Shown here: piece after piece, positions 26,524 to 35,565 of the stretch
Numbering within the stretch: the first letter of the stretch is position 1
Layout: each line of letters starts with the position of its first letter
DNA from: JBDTSW01 sp963758845
GTDB lineage: Bacteria > Actinomycetota > Thermoleophilia > Solirubrobacterales > 70-9
Assembly (NCBI GenBank): GCA_963758845.1
Contig: CAVWWX010000002.1
Coordinates: 124,001-188,000, forward strand
Length of the DNA stretch: 64,000 nucleotides
Reading direction: 5' to 3'
The notes under the pieces: model-generated
The model's input: the letters and a program-made list of their open reading frames with translations, nothing else
What the model was told of the DNA's origin: nothing
Databases searched by the model: none
Made by a program: the position numbers and the translations under genes

Positions 26524-27395
26524 CGCTGGCTCTCCAGGATCTCGCCCGCGCCGGCGGCGAGCATCCGCTCGGCGAGCTGGGCGCCCAGCTCGGCCGCGTC
26601 GTCGCCGGCGCCCTCGACGGAATCGCGCAGCCACTCGCCCCCGTCGTGCGTGCCGGCGTAGCCCTCGAGGACCAGCTCGTCGCCCGCGGCACGGCCGAGC
26701 ACTCCAACCGGCGTGTCGCAGCTTGCGCCGAGGCCCACCGTCGCCGCGCGCTCGGCGACCAGCTCGATCGTCGCGGCCCGGTCGCCCAGCTGGCTGGCCG
26801 CGTAGCGCGACGCCTCGTCGCCGACCCGGGTCTCGAGCGCCAGGCAACCCTGGCCCGGGGCGGGCGTCATCTCGCCGGGAGCGAAGGCGAACGCGATCTC
26901 CTCCCCGCGCGCCAGCCGGCGCAGCCCGGCGACGGCCAGCACGATCCCGTCGCACTCGCCCGCGGCCAGCTTGGCCAGGCGGGTGTCGACGTTGCCGCGG
27001 AGCTCCACGATCTCCAGGTCGGGCCGCAACGCCAAGAGCTGCGACCGGCGGCGCAGGCTGGCGGTCCCGACCCGGGCCCCTTCCGGGATCTCGGCAAGCG
27101 AGCCCGCGGCGCCGACGAAGGCGTCGGCGGGGTCCTCGCGGCCCGGCACGGCCACGATCTCGAGGCCGTCCGGCAGGTCGGCGGGAAGGTCCTTGGCCGA
27201 GTGGACCCCGATGTCCACGTCGCCGGCCAGAAGCGCCTCCTCGACGCCACGGACGAAGCGCCCCTTGTCGCCGACCTCGGCGTCGGCGGTCTTGACCGGG
27301 ACGACGTCGGCGCCGCTCAGCGCCCGCGACACGGTCCCTGCCTGGGCCAGGGCCAGGGCGCTGCCGCGGGTGCCGAGGCGTAAGCGAGGGGTCAT
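26520..27395 (-). CDS. hemC: Porphobilinogen deaminase (hydroxymethylbilane synthase)
   Basis: Joins four porphobilinogens into hydroxymethylbilane, 291 residues. It starts LRLGTRGSALALAQA and has GVHSAKDLP, RVGTASLRRRSQLL, RGNVDTRL and PAPGQGCLA. The cofactor loop is LGASCDTPVG, where the Cys binds the dipyrromethane cofactor. The start overlaps the stop of an 18-codon upstream ORF that arose from a duplication of this gene's own leader. A Shine-Dalgarno-like AGGA precedes the ATG by six bases. Confidence 0.94.
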   Translation of the reverse strand: MTPRLRLGTRGSALALAQAGTVSRALSGADVVPVKTADAEVGDKGRFVRGVEEALLAGDVDIGVHSAKDLPADLPDGLEIVAVPGREDPADAFVGAAGSLAEIPEGARVGTASLRRRSQLLALRPDLEIVELRGNVDTRLAKLAAGECDGIVLAVAGLRRLARGEEIAFAFAPGEMTPAPGQGCLALETRVGDEASRYAASQLGDRAATIELVAERAATVGLGASCDTPVGVLGRAAGDELVLEGYAGTHDGGEWLRDSVEGAGDDAAELGAQLAERMLAAGAGEILESQR

Positions 27396-27448
27396 GAATG
27401 TCCTGCGGCCGCCTTCGGCGGCCTTGCATAGGCGTAGCTTGGGCTCAT
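27392..27448 (-). CDS. 18-residue upstream ORF before hemC
   Basis: ATG at 27448 has the same AGGA-type ribosome site as hemC and encodes MSPSYAYARPPKAAAGHS. Its TGA overlaps the hemC ATG as ATGA. The frame arises because the 53-bp hemC leader unit is duplicated. It could couple hemC translation to the upstream reading or act as a leader peptide. No proof of expression can be drawn from sequence alone. Confidence 0.4.
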   Translation of the reverse strand: MSPSYAYARPPKAAAGHS

Positions 27449-27482
27449 GAACATCCTGCGGCCGCCTTCGGCGGCCTTACAT
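27392..27482 (-). repeat. Tandem duplication of the hemC leader with hairpin
   Basis: Two 38-base units (27392-27429 and 27445-27482) differ at only three positions and are 53 bases apart. Each contains the hairpin GGCCGCC-TTC-GGCGGCC and a ribosome site plus ATG. A third hairpin, GGGGCTAAAGCCCC (27493-27506), covers the hemA stop codon. Together they form a structured hemA-hemC spacer. Confidence 0.75.
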
Positions 27483-27495
27483 GCTGCTTTCGGGG

Positions 27496-28830
27496 CTAAA
27501 GCCCCTCATGACCACGCTTGCGCAGCTCACGGACCTCGCCCTCGTCGCCGAGTGGCTCGGTGTCACCGTCCAGGCCGAACAGCTCGCGCAGAGCGGCGAC
27601 CTTCGCGTAAGCCGTGTCGTCGTCGCCGGACCGGCGCAGGCGCAGCGTGGGCTCGTGCAGGAGCCTGCCGGCGATGGCGCGGGCCATCGCGTCCAGGCGC
27701 TCGCGGTCGGCCTCGGTCATCCCCTCCCAGCGCCGCTCGTTCTCGGAGAGGACGCGCTCGACCACCTCGTCGGCGCGGGTGCGCAGCGCGGCGATCGTGG
27801 GGGTCACGTCCTGGCTGTCAAGCCAGCGCTCGAAGCGCCCCTGCTCGGCGCGCACCACCGAGCCCGCCATGACCGCCTCGCCCTCGCGACCGGACGCGTT
27901 GCGCTCGGCCAGCGACTGCAGGTCGTCCATGTCGTACAGCGTCACGCCGGCCACCTCGCGGCAGGACGGGTGGATATCGCGCGGAACGGCGAGGTCGATC
28001 AACAGCAGCGGGCGATCCTCGCGCGCGGTCATCACCTCGGCCAGCGCGTCGTGCTCGATCACGTGATGGGGAGAGCTGGTAGATGCCGCGACGATGTCGG
28101 CCTCGACCAGCTGCTCGGGAAGCTCATCGAAGCGCACGGCCTGCCCGCCGAAGCGCTGGGCCAGGCCGATCGCGCGGTCGTAGCGGCGGTTGGCGACGAA
28201 CACGGCCTCGACGCCGCGCGCGGCCAGCGCCCGGGCGGTCAGCTCGGCGGTCTCGCCGGCGCCGACCACCAGCACCCTGCGGCTTGTCAGGTCGCCCAGG
28301 GTGCGCTGCGCCAGCTCGACGGCCACCTGCGACACCGAGAGGGCGCCCTCGGAGATACGGGTCTCCGAGCGGGCGCGCTTGCCGGCGGCCAGCGCCCCCC
28401 GGAACAGGCGGTTCAGCACCGGGCCGGTCGCCCCCTCGACCAGGGCCAGCTCGTACGCACGCTTCACCTGGCCCTGGATCTCGGCCTCGCCGATGATCAT
28501 CGAATCGAGCCCGGCGGTCACCCGGAAGAGGTGCTCGGTCGCGTCCGAGCCCCGCAGCGAGTAGAGGTGGCCGACCAGCTCGGTCGGGCGGATGTCGGCC
28601 TCGCGCGCGAGGGCCGCGAGCGCGACCGACTCGGCGGCGACGCCATCGCCGGCGTAGAGGTAGAGCTCGGTGCGGTTGCAGGTCGAGATAGTCGCCGCCT
28701 CCTGGACGACGTCCGAGCCGACCAGCTCGCCCAGCAGGCCAACGGCATGGCCCTCGGTGAGGGCCATCCGCTCGCGCAGCTCGAGCGGCGCAGTCTTGTG
28801 CGAGACGCCGAGGGCCAGCAACTCAGCCAT
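27496..28830 (-). CDS. hemA: Glutamyl-tRNA reductase
   Basis: Reduces glutamyl-tRNA to glutamate-1-semialdehyde, the first step of C5 haem synthesis, 444 residues. The catalytic Cys51 lies in TISTCNRTELY. The middle has GLDSMIIGEAEIQGQVK and the NADPH-binding VLVVGAGETAEL. A C-terminal dimerisation helix region follows (RWEGMTEADRERLDAMARAI). The ATG at 28830 overlaps the ccmD stop by eight bases (ATGGCTGA), so the reductase is coupled to the cytochrome maturation genes. hemL and hemB are not in the window. Confidence 0.94.
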   Translation of the reverse strand: MAELLALGVSHKTAPLELRERMALTEGHAVGLLGELVGSDVVQEAATISTCNRTELYLYAGDGVAAESVALAALAREADIRPTELVGHLYSLRGSDATEHLFRVTAGLDSMIIGEAEIQGQVKRAYELALVEGATGPVLNRLFRGALAAGKRARSETRISEGALSVSQVAVELAQRTLGDLTSRRVLVVGAGETAELTARALAARGVEAVFVANRRYDRAIGLAQRFGGQAVRFDELPEQLVEADIVAASTSSPHHVIEHDALAEVMTAREDRPLLLIDLAVPRDIHPSCREVAGVTLYDMDDLQSLAERNASGREGEAVMAGSVVRAEQGRFERWLDSQDVTPTIAALRTRADEVVERVLSENERRWEGMTEADRERLDAMARAIAGRLLHEPTLRLRRSGDDDTAYAKVAALRELFGLDGDTEPLGDEGEVRELRKRGHEGL

Positions 28831-28990
28831 CGGCGCGCTCCTCGGCCAGCTCGGCGAGCTCGCCCAGCTCGCGGTCGATCCGCGACAGGCGGGCGGCCAT
28901 GATCGCCACGTAGAGGAGGACCAGGGCCAGGAACACCAGGTACGCCGCCGCGACGTACTTCCCCGCCTCGTCAAGCGGCAGCGCGGGCAT
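28823..28990 (-). CDS. ccmD: CcmD-like small membrane protein
   Basis: Protein of 55 residues with one membrane segment (about 11-33) followed by a charged, coiled-coil-like tail ending AELAEERADG. Size, topology and position directly after ccmC match CcmD, which helps release holo-CcmE from the CcmABC complex. It starts two bases after the ccmC stop and overlaps hemA. Sequence is too short for certain family assignment, so the call rests on context. Confidence 0.75.
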   Translation of the reverse strand: MPALPLDEAGKYVAAAYLVFLALVLLYVAIMAARLSRIDRELGELAELAEERADG

Positions 28991-28992
28991 GG

Positions 28993-29742
28993 CTAGCTCG
29001 CGCTCGCGCGGGACGGGACGGCGGGCGCGATCCGCGACGCTCGCCCGGGGGCCTCGGCGTCGAGCGCCCGCCGCAGGCGCGAGATCCGCGCGCGCGAGGA
29101 CTTGGCGACCAACTCGAAGCGGACCAGCGTCACCCACAGCAGGGCCATTCCGGCAAGCGCCACCAAGAACGTGAGCCACATCGAGCCGGGCAGGCCGCCC
29201 TCCGCCGTGGCGAACGTGCGCGGATGCACCAGCGACTCGGCCATCCGGACGGCCATGAAGTTCAGCGGGACGAAGGCACCGGCGGTGATCGCGAACACCG
29301 AGGCGTAGCGGGCCTGGCGGTCGCGGTCCTCGATCGCGAAGCGCAGCGGGTAGTACGTGCAGTACAGGAGGAACACGATCAGGAAGCTGACCAGCGTGGG
29401 CTCGTCCCACACCCACCACTTGCCCCACGCGGCACGGGCCCAGATCGAGCCGGTGACCAGGACGGCGACGCCGAAGATGATCGAGAGGTGGATCGAGACG
29501 TAGGAGCGAGCGTCGTGGATGGGATCGCCCGAGCGCAGATGGCGGATCGCGTGGACCGCGGCCACGATGAAGCCGACGAGCGCGCAGATCGCAAGCGGCA
29601 CGTGCAGGTAGAAGATCTTCTGCATGAAGCCCTGATCGGCGTCGTTTGGCGCGTAAAAGAACACCAGCGCGAACCCCGTGATGAGCACGATCACGCTCGC
29701 CAGGGCCAGGTTCCTGAGGTTCAAGAGCCTCACGCCGAACAT
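28993..29742 (-). CDS. ccmC: Haem exporter protein CcmC (CcsA-type)
   Basis: Polytopic membrane protein of 249 residues with six helices. The tryptophan-rich haem-binding motif WGKWWVWDEP lies near residue 106-115. Conserved His occur in FYLHVPLA and VSIHLSIIF. It handles haem for cytochrome c maturation system I together with CcmA, CcmB and CcmD. The C-terminal tail is basic and cytoplasmic. Neither ccmE nor ccmF/H is present in the window. Confidence 0.9.
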   Translation of the reverse strand: MFGVRLLNLRNLALASVIVLITGFALVFFYAPNDADQGFMQKIFYLHVPLAICALVGFIVAAVHAIRHLRSGDPIHDARSYVSIHLSIIFGVAVLVTGSIWARAAWGKWWVWDEPTLVSFLIVFLLYCTYYPLRFAIEDRDRQARYASVFAITAGAFVPLNFMAVRMAESLVHPRTFATAEGGLPGSMWLTFLVALAGMALLWVTLVRFELVAKSSRARISRLRRALDAEAPGRASRIAPAVPSRASAS

Positions 29743-29756
29743 CGTAGACAGCGGCC

Positions 29757-30425
29757 TCAGTCCTCCAGCAGGAAGTCGTACACGGCGTAGCCGATCGCCA
29801 GGAAGACGGCGTCATACAGCGCCAGCATCGCCACCCACTGGCCGACGTCGTCGTACTCGGGCCCACCCGCGGCGAGCAGAGGCTCGGCCGCGCCGGCCGC
29901 GGCGATCATCACCGGGACGATCAGCGGCAACAGGAGCAGCGGCACGATCAACTCGCGCGCCCGCGAGTTGACCCCGATCGCCGAGACCAGGACGCCCACG
30001 GCGGCGAGCCCCAGGTCGGCCAACAGCAGAACGCCCGCAAGGGGCACCAGCCCGGCCCAGTCGTCGAGGAACAGGAAGGCGAACGCAGGCAACGCGAGCG
30101 CCTCGAGGACCGCCAGGTAGACGACCAGGGCGACTGCCTTGGCGGCGAACAGCGAAGCCGGGTCGACCGGTGCCAGGCGGATGCCGTCGAACCCACCCTC
30201 CTCGCGCTCGGCCACGAACAGGCGATTGATCGCGAGGATGGCGGCGAACAGGACCGTCGCCAGGATCACCCCGGCGGCCAGGCTGCCCTCCAGCGACTCG
30301 CGGTCCAGGCCAAACCGAAACAGGACGAAGGTGGTCATCGCGAACAGCGCCATCGCCGGCACCGACTGAAGCGTGCGCAGCTCGACCCGCAGGTCCTTGG
30401 TGAGGATCACGCGGAAGGCGTTCAC
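29757..30425 (-). CDS. ccmB: Haem exporter membrane subunit CcmB
   Basis: Membrane subunit of the CcmAB ABC transporter, 222 residues with about six helices. The N-terminal VILTKDLRVELRTLQSVPAM and the FVAEREEGGFDGIRLAP segment (a coupling-helix motif typical of CcmB) are visible. The GTG at 30425 lies four bases from the ccmA stop. It works with CcmA in an ATP-dependent step of haem handover to CcmE. Confidence 0.9.
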   Translation of the reverse strand: MNAFRVILTKDLRVELRTLQSVPAMALFAMTTFVLFRFGLDRESLEGSLAAGVILATVLFAAILAINRLFVAEREEGGFDGIRLAPVDPASLFAAKAVALVVYLAVLEALALPAFAFLFLDDWAGLVPLAGVLLLADLGLAAVGVLVSAIGVNSRARELIVPLLLLPLIVPVMIAAAGAAEPLLAAGGPEYDDVGQWVAMLALYDAVFLAIGYAVYDFLLED

Positions 30426-30429
30426 GGGC

Positions 30430-31179
30430 TCAGGGCCTCCCCCCATACGCCGCGCGCGCGTCGCCCGGCGAGACGCCGGAGGCCGGTCCCTCATAGGCCG
30501 CCACGCCGCCGCTGGCCAGCACCAGGGCCCGGTCGCTCTCGGCGAGCGCACCCTCCACGTCGTGACTCACCAGCACCCGGGCCAGGCCCGACTCGCGGCC
30601 GATCAGCGGCTCGACCATCGCGGCCGCCTCGGGGTCCAGGTGCGATCTCGGCTCGTCCAGCAGCAGCAGCTCAGGGCGGTGCAGGACCGCCCGGCAGACC
30701 GCGGCGCGCTGCGCCATGCCGGCCGAGAGGTTGCGAACCAGCTCGTTGCCCCGGCGCTCAAGCCGGACGGCCGCCAGAAGCTCGTCGATCCTGCTCGCCG
30801 CGTCGGGCACCGCGTGCAGGCGAGCGTGGAACGCCAGGTTCTCGGCGATCGTCAGGTCGCGGTAGAGCAGCGGCTCGTGCCCCAGGAGGCCGATCCGCCC
30901 GCGCGCCTTCCAGGCTCTTCGGGGGAGCTCCGCGCCCAGGACGTCCACCTCGCCCTCCGTCGGGCGCAGCAGCGTCGCGAGCACGCGGACCAGCGTCGTC
31001 TTGCCCGAGCCGTTCGGGCCAAGCACGGCCATCGTGGCGGCGGCCGGCAGCTCGAAAGAGACGTCGCGCAGGGCGACCAGCTCGCCGTAGGAACGGCCGA
31101 GCGACACCGCGCGGACCGCCGCCGGGGCTGCCTTCGCTCCCGGGCCGGCCGCGCTCTGGACAGAGGCAACCTCGCTCAC
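30430..31179 (-). CDS. ccmA: Haem exporter ATP-binding protein CcmA
   Basis: ABC ATPase of 249 residues. Walker A is GPNGSGKTT (about 54-62), the signature is LSAGMAQR (the CcmA form rather than LSGGQ), Walker B LLLLDEP with RSHLD following, and the switch His is in VSHD. It heads the leftward ccm-hem operon; the upstream 92 bases separate it from the divergent cupredoxin gene and must contain the operon promoter. Confidence 0.9.
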   Translation of the reverse strand: MSEVASVQSAAGPGAKAAPAAVRAVSLGRSYGELVALRDVSFELPAAATMAVLGPNGSGKTTLVRVLATLLRPTEGEVDVLGAELPRRAWKARGRIGLLGHEPLLYRDLTIAENLAFHARLHAVPDAASRIDELLAAVRLERRGNELVRNLSAGMAQRAAVCRAVLHRPELLLLDEPRSHLDPEAAAMVEPLIGRESGLARVLVSHDVEGALAESDRALVLASGGVAAYEGPASGVSPGDARAAYGGRP

Positions 31180-31271
31180 TACGATCGCATTGTCTCAGCG
31201 CCGGGACCGAAGGCATGCAAGCAGCCGCTGGTCGCCGCCACTTGTGGTCCGCACGTGACGTGGATACGCTG

Positions 31272-31916
31272 ATGGGCGGCATGCAGGGACGCAGGGTCAC
31301 GCTCGCCGCGGTGGTAGGCACGCTGGCATCGGGCGCTTTCGCGAGCGCCGCGATGGCCGGGCCGCCGCCCACGGCCATCAACGTCGCGGACGACGTCTTC
31401 GTCTCCGACAACGAGACCCAGATCTTGGAATCGTCGACCTTCTGGAACTGGGACGACTCGGTCACCAACGAGCACAACGTCCGCCAGGACGACAAGCTGT
31501 TCTACTCGGGCCAGCCGACGGACGACCCGGGCGCGATCTACAACGCCGGGATCGCCTCGGGCAAGTACCACTACTACTGCACCGCGCACGGCAGCAGCCG
31601 GGGCGGGATGGACGGCGTCATAAAGGTGAAGCCGATATCGGCCCCGATCGACGACGACAGCTTCCAGGTGTTGTGGGGCCAGGACAACGTCAAAGTTGAG
31701 GCCCAGTACGACGTCCAGTACCACACCGGCAACGGCAAGTGGAAGGACTGGATCAAGAACAAGACTCAGACCTCCAGGACGTTCGGCGCGAACGACAAGC
31801 CGGTCGACGTCAAGCCGGCGAAGACCTACAGCTTCCGCGCGCGTACCGAGGCTCGCGCCAACCCGACCAGGGCCAGCGGCTTCTCGCCCGTTCTCGAAGT
31901 CCCCCCGGCGCCCTGA
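31272..31916 (+). CDS. Secreted cupredoxin-like protein
   Basis: Exported blue-copper-type protein of 214 residues. A signal peptide (about 1-29, ending SAAMAGPPP) precedes a plastocyanin/azurin-like domain. Likely type 1 copper ligands are the His in EHNVRQ and the Cys, His and Met in YYCTAHGSSRGGMDG. A C-terminal fibronectin III-like domain (about 125-214) follows. It could carry electrons outside the membrane, which suits its place beside cytochrome maturation genes. ATG at 31272 is chosen; 31281 is an alternative. Confidence 0.8.
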   Translation: MGGMQGRRVTLAAVVGTLASGAFASAAMAGPPPTAINVADDVFVSDNETQILESSTFWNWDDSVTNEHNVRQDDKLFYSGQPTDDPGAIYNAGIASGKYHYYCTAHGSSRGGMDGVIKVKPISAPIDDDSFQVLWGQDNVKVEAQYDVQYHTGNGKWKDWIKNKTQTSRTFGANDKPVDVKPAKTYSFRARTEARANPTRASGFSPVLEVPPAP

Positions 31917-31922
31917 GCGGGC

Positions 31923-33491
31923 TTACTCGCCCTTGCGAAGGGTGCGCGCGCCCACCTTGGCGAGCGCGACGCCGCCGTCCTTGAGCGCCTTCACGCGCTG
32001 GCCGCTGCGGCCGTAGAGCAGGCGGGCCGAGGCCCGCAGGGCCTTCCCCAGGGTCTCGTCGTACGGCTGCCACCACAGGTCGCGGGTGCGCCCGGGCTCC
32101 CAGGCCACCAGCTTGACCTCGGCGCACTCGTAGAAGCCGAACTTGGAGTGCGAGCGGCCCAGGCCCGAGTCCTTGACGCCGCCCCACGAGCACTGCATCG
32201 CGGCGTGGGTGAAGGAGTGATCGTTGATCCAGACCATGCCCGACTCGATCCGCCGCGCCATGCGCTCGCCCTTGGCGCGGTCGCGCGTCCACACCGATGC
32301 CCCCAGGCCGAACTGCGAGTCGTTCGCCCGCTCGACCGCCTCCTCCTCGCTGTCGACGGTGATGATCGGGACGACCGGGCCGAAGATCTCCTCGCGCATG
32401 ATCCTCATCTCGTCGCCGACGTCCGCGAGGACGGTTGGCGCGATGAACTTGCCGGCCAGGCCGTCGACCTCGCGCGGGCCGCCGGTCAGCCGCTCGGCCC
32501 CGTTGGCGAGCGCGTCATCGACCAGCCCGCTGACGATGTCGAACTGGTCGCCCGAGACCATGGGCCCCGACTCGGTGTCCCAGCTCATCGGGTCGCCCAC
32601 GGTGAGCGCCTGCGTCCGGCGGACGACCCCCTCCAGAAACTCGTCGGCAACGTCGCGGACGACGTAGGTCCGCTCGATCCCCGAGCAGGTCTGGCCCGAG
32701 TTGGCGAACCCGCCCCACACGCACCCGGAGATCGCGTTCTCCAGGTCGGCGTCGGCGCAGACGATCTGCGGGTCCTTCCCGCCCAGCTCCAGGACCGAGC
32801 CCTTCATGCGCGCGGCGCACAGCTCACCGACCTTGCGCCCCACCTCGACCGAGCCCGTGAAGAAGACCTTGCGGATCCCGGGCGCCTCGCACAGCGCCTG
32901 GCCGATGACGCCGCCGCCGTGGACGGTGCGGACGAGGCCCTCGGGGAAGCCCGCCTTGTCGAACACGGCCTGGATCCGCTCCCCCAGCAGGGGCGTGAGG
33001 CTGGCAGGCTTGAGCACCACCCCGTTGCCCGCCATCAGGGCTATGGCGACCTCGCCGAACGGGATCGACCACGGGTAGTTCCAGGGCGCGATCACGGCCA
33101 CGACGCCCAGCGGCTCGTAGGTGAACTTCGACTGCTTGGTGGCGAACAGCGCTTGGCGCATCGGGATCTGCTCGTCGTCCAGGATCGCCGGGCCGTGGTC
33201 GGCGCACCAGTTGAGGGCGTCAATCGTGGGCACGACCTCCATCGTGTAGCTCTCGATGATCGGCTTGCCCTGCTCGCGGGTCAGGAGGCGCGTGATGTCG
33301 TCCAGCTCGTCGACGAGGACGTCCGCCGCGTGGCGCATGTACCTCGCGCGGTCGGACAGCGAGAGCTGGGCCCAGAACGGCTGGACCTCGGCCACCTCGG
33401 CGACGATCCCGTCGACGTCGGCGGGCTCGATCGTCTCGACCGAGCCGACGAGCTCGCCGGTGGCGGGGTTGAAGGATTCGAGTTGTCCCAT
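31923..33491 (-). CDS. NAD(P)-dependent aldehyde dehydrogenase
   Basis: Aldehyde dehydrogenase of 522 residues, substrate unknown. It has the Rossmann motifs APWNYPW, FFTGSVEVGR and ELGGKDP (with the general-base Glu), the catalytic Cys in NSGQTCSGIERTY, and EEIFGPVVP. About 45 residues after WGGVKDSGLGRSH form a basic C-terminal extension beyond the usual length. Starts at 33491 and 33503 are both in frame. It converges on the cupredoxin gene with seven bases between and is divergent from the esterase. Confidence 0.88.
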   Translation of the reverse strand: MGQLESFNPATGELVGSVETIEPADVDGIVAEVAEVQPFWAQLSLSDRARYMRHAADVLVDELDDITRLLTREQGKPIIESYTMEVVPTIDALNWCADHGPAILDDEQIPMRQALFATKQSKFTYEPLGVVAVIAPWNYPWSIPFGEVAIALMAGNGVVLKPASLTPLLGERIQAVFDKAGFPEGLVRTVHGGGVIGQALCEAPGIRKVFFTGSVEVGRKVGELCAARMKGSVLELGGKDPQIVCADADLENAISGCVWGGFANSGQTCSGIERTYVVRDVADEFLEGVVRRTQALTVGDPMSWDTESGPMVSGDQFDIVSGLVDDALANGAERLTGGPREVDGLAGKFIAPTVLADVGDEMRIMREEIFGPVVPIITVDSEEEAVERANDSQFGLGASVWTRDRAKGERMARRIESGMVWINDHSFTHAAMQCSWGGVKDSGLGRSHSKFGFYECAEVKLVAWEPGRTRDLWWQPYDETLGKALRASARLLYGRSGQRVKALKDGGVALAKVGARTLRKGE

Positions 33492-33531
33492 GGCGCGGGG
33501 CATATTAGGCGCGGGCGGATAGCCTCGGGCC

Positions 33532-34185
33532 ATGTCTCTCGACGACCTCGTCCATCGCCGCCGCCCCGCCGACGGCGATCCCGACGGCGCGCTGGTCCTG
33601 CTGCACGGCCGCGGCGTGGACGAGAACGACCTGTTTCCCCTCCTCGACCTGCTGGACCCCGAGCACCGGCTGGAGGCCTTCACGCCGCGGGCGCCGCTGC
33701 AGCCGCCGGGGCACACGGGCAACCACTGGTACGTGGTCGAGCGCGTGGGCTACCCGGACCGGGGAACCTTCGACTCCACGTACCAGGTGCTCGGCCCCTG
33801 GCTCGACGCGGTCGGCGAGGACACCGGCGTGCCGCCCGAGCGCACGGTACTCGGGGGCTTCTCGCAGGGCGGGGTCATGGCGTACGCGATGGGGCTCGGG
33901 CCCGCCCGGCCCCGTCCGGCCGCGATCCTCGCGCTCTCCTGCTTCGTCCCCACGGTCGAGGGCTGGAGCCCTGACTTCACGGACCGCGCCCAGCTCCCCG
34001 TCTATCACTCGCATGGAGCCGCCGACCCGATCATCGGCGTCGAGTTCGGCCGCGCGGCCGCCGAGCTGCTCCAGGGCCGCGTCGACCTGACCTACCGCGA
34101 GCACCCCGGCGGCCACACGATTGACCCGCGGGCGTTCGAGGAGATGCAGCGGTTGGTCCAGGCGGCTGTGCCGCCCGGCGACTAG
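33532..34185 (+). CDS. Phospholipase/carboxylesterase-type alpha/beta hydrolase
   Basis: Serine esterase of 217 residues. LVLLHGRGVDENDL forms the oxyanion-hole region, GGFSQGGVMAY holds the nucleophile Ser, the Asp lies in GAADPII and the His in HPGGHTI. The protein has no signal peptide. Its TAG stop shares a CTAG palindrome with the converging rarA stop. Substrates of this family are short-chain esters or lysophospholipids; none can be chosen here. Confidence 0.87.
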   Translation: MSLDDLVHRRRPADGDPDGALVLLHGRGVDENDLFPLLDLLDPEHRLEAFTPRAPLQPPGHTGNHWYVVERVGYPDRGTFDSTYQVLGPWLDAVGEDTGVPPERTVLGGFSQGGVMAYAMGLGPARPRPAAILALSCFVPTVEGWSPDFTDRAQLPVYHSHGAADPIIGVEFGRAAAELLQGRVDLTYREHPGGHTIDPRAFEEMQRLVQAAVPPGD

Positions 34186-35531
34186 GAGCTCTCGCCGCCG
34201 CGGAGGCGCGCCCGGATCTCCTCCAGCCGCCGCGACACCTCGGCCTCCCACCCGCGATCGGTGGGGCGGTAGAACCGGGCGCCCTGCACCTCCTCGGGCA
34301 AGAGCGGCTGTCCCGCCACCGCGTCGGGCTCGTCGTGTGAGTAGACGTAGCCCTCGCCGCGGCCCAGCTGCTCCGCCCCGGGGTAGTGCGAGTCGCGCAG
34401 GTAGTCGGGCGGCGGCTGGGCGCCGTACTCGCGCACGTGGGCCGCGGCCGCGCCCAGGCCCCGGTGCGAGGCGTTCGACTTCGGCGCCAGCGCCAGGTAC
34501 ACGGCCGCCTGCGCAAGGTTCAGCCGGCACTCCGGGAGGCCCACCCGGTCGACCGCCTGGGCGGCGGCGTTCGCGACCACGAGCGCCATGGGGTCGGCGT
34601 TGCCGACGTCCTCGGAGGCCAGGATCACCATCCGGCGCGCCAGGAAGCGAGGGTCCTCGCCGCCCTCGAGCATCACCGCCAGGTAATAGAGGGAGGCATC
34701 GGGGTCCGAGCCCCGCGTGGCCTTGATCCAGGCCGAGATGTAGTCGTAGTGCTGATCGCCCTCGCGGTCGAACCGCACGGCCTTGCGCTGAAGGGCGTCC
34801 TCGGCCGTTGCGAGCCCGACGGGCTCGTTCGCCGCGCGGGCGGTCTCGACGGCCCGCTCCAGGGCCCCCAGCGCGATCCGCGCGTCGCCGCCCGAGCGGG
34901 TCGCCAGCAGGGTCACGGCGTCGTCGGAGATCTCGGGCGGGTCGGCGATCCCACGCTCGGGATCGGCGAGCGCCCGGCGGATCAAGGCCTCGATCTCGGC
35001 TGGCCCGAGCGCCTGTAGCTCGTAGATCTGGGCCCGGCTGAGGAGCGCCGAGTTCACCTCGAAGTAGGGGTTTTCGGTCGTCGCCCCGATCAGGGTAAGA
35101 AGGCCCTCCTCGACCGCGGGCAACAGCGCGTCCTGCTGAGCCTTGTTGAACCGGTGGATCTCGTCGAGGAAGAAGATCGTCGGCCGGTTGGTGGCCCGCC
35201 GCCGCTCCTCGGCCTGCTCGATCACGGCCCGCACCTCGGCCCGGCCGGCGTTCACCGCCGACTCCTCCTCGAAGGCCCCGCGCGCGGACTCGGCCACGAT
35301 CCGGGCCAGCGTGGTCTTGCCGGTCCCGGGCGGCCCGTAAAGGATCGCCGAGTGCGGGCGCCCCGATTCGATCGCGATCCGAAGCGGCGAGTCGATCCGC
35401 ATCAGGTGCTCCTGCCCAAGCAGCTCGTCGAGAGTGCGCGGGCGCATCCTCACCGCCAATGGCGCCTCGGCCTCGGGCACGCTCGTGCGTCCTTCGCGCT
35501 CACCGCCGCCGGTCTCGAACAGCTGATCCAC
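34182..35531 (-). CDS. rarA: Replication-associated recombination protein A (RarA/MgsA)
   Basis: Clamp-loader-like AAA+ ATPase that acts at stalled forks, 449 residues from the GTG at 35531. Walker A is GPPGTGKTT, Walker B FFLDEIHRF, sensor 1 IGATTENPYF, and the Arg finger is in ALLSRAQ. The C-terminal RarA domain contains HYDYISAWIKATRGSDPDA and a later PPDYLRDSHYPGA. The ATG at 35567 would add 12 residues, but it overlaps the start of the divergent peptidase gene. Length fits the family. Confidence 0.92.
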   Translation of the reverse strand: MDQLFETGGGEREGRTSVPEAEAPLAVRMRPRTLDELLGQEHLMRIDSPLRIAIESGRPHSAILYGPPGTGKTTLARIVAESARGAFEEESAVNAGRAEVRAVIEQAEERRRATNRPTIFFLDEIHRFNKAQQDALLPAVEEGLLTLIGATTENPYFEVNSALLSRAQIYELQALGPAEIEALIRRALADPERGIADPPEISDDAVTLLATRSGGDARIALGALERAVETARAANEPVGLATAEDALQRKAVRFDREGDQHYDYISAWIKATRGSDPDASLYYLAVMLEGGEDPRFLARRMVILASEDVGNADPMALVVANAAAQAVDRVGLPECRLNLAQAAVYLALAPKSNASHRGLGAAAAHVREYGAQPPPDYLRDSHYPGAEQLGRGEGYVYSHDEPDAVAGQPLLPEEVQGARFYRPTDRGWEAEVSRRLEEIRARLRGGESS

Positions 35532-35565
35532 CCTGTCAGTATTGCCTTCGGTGGAGGCGACGAGC

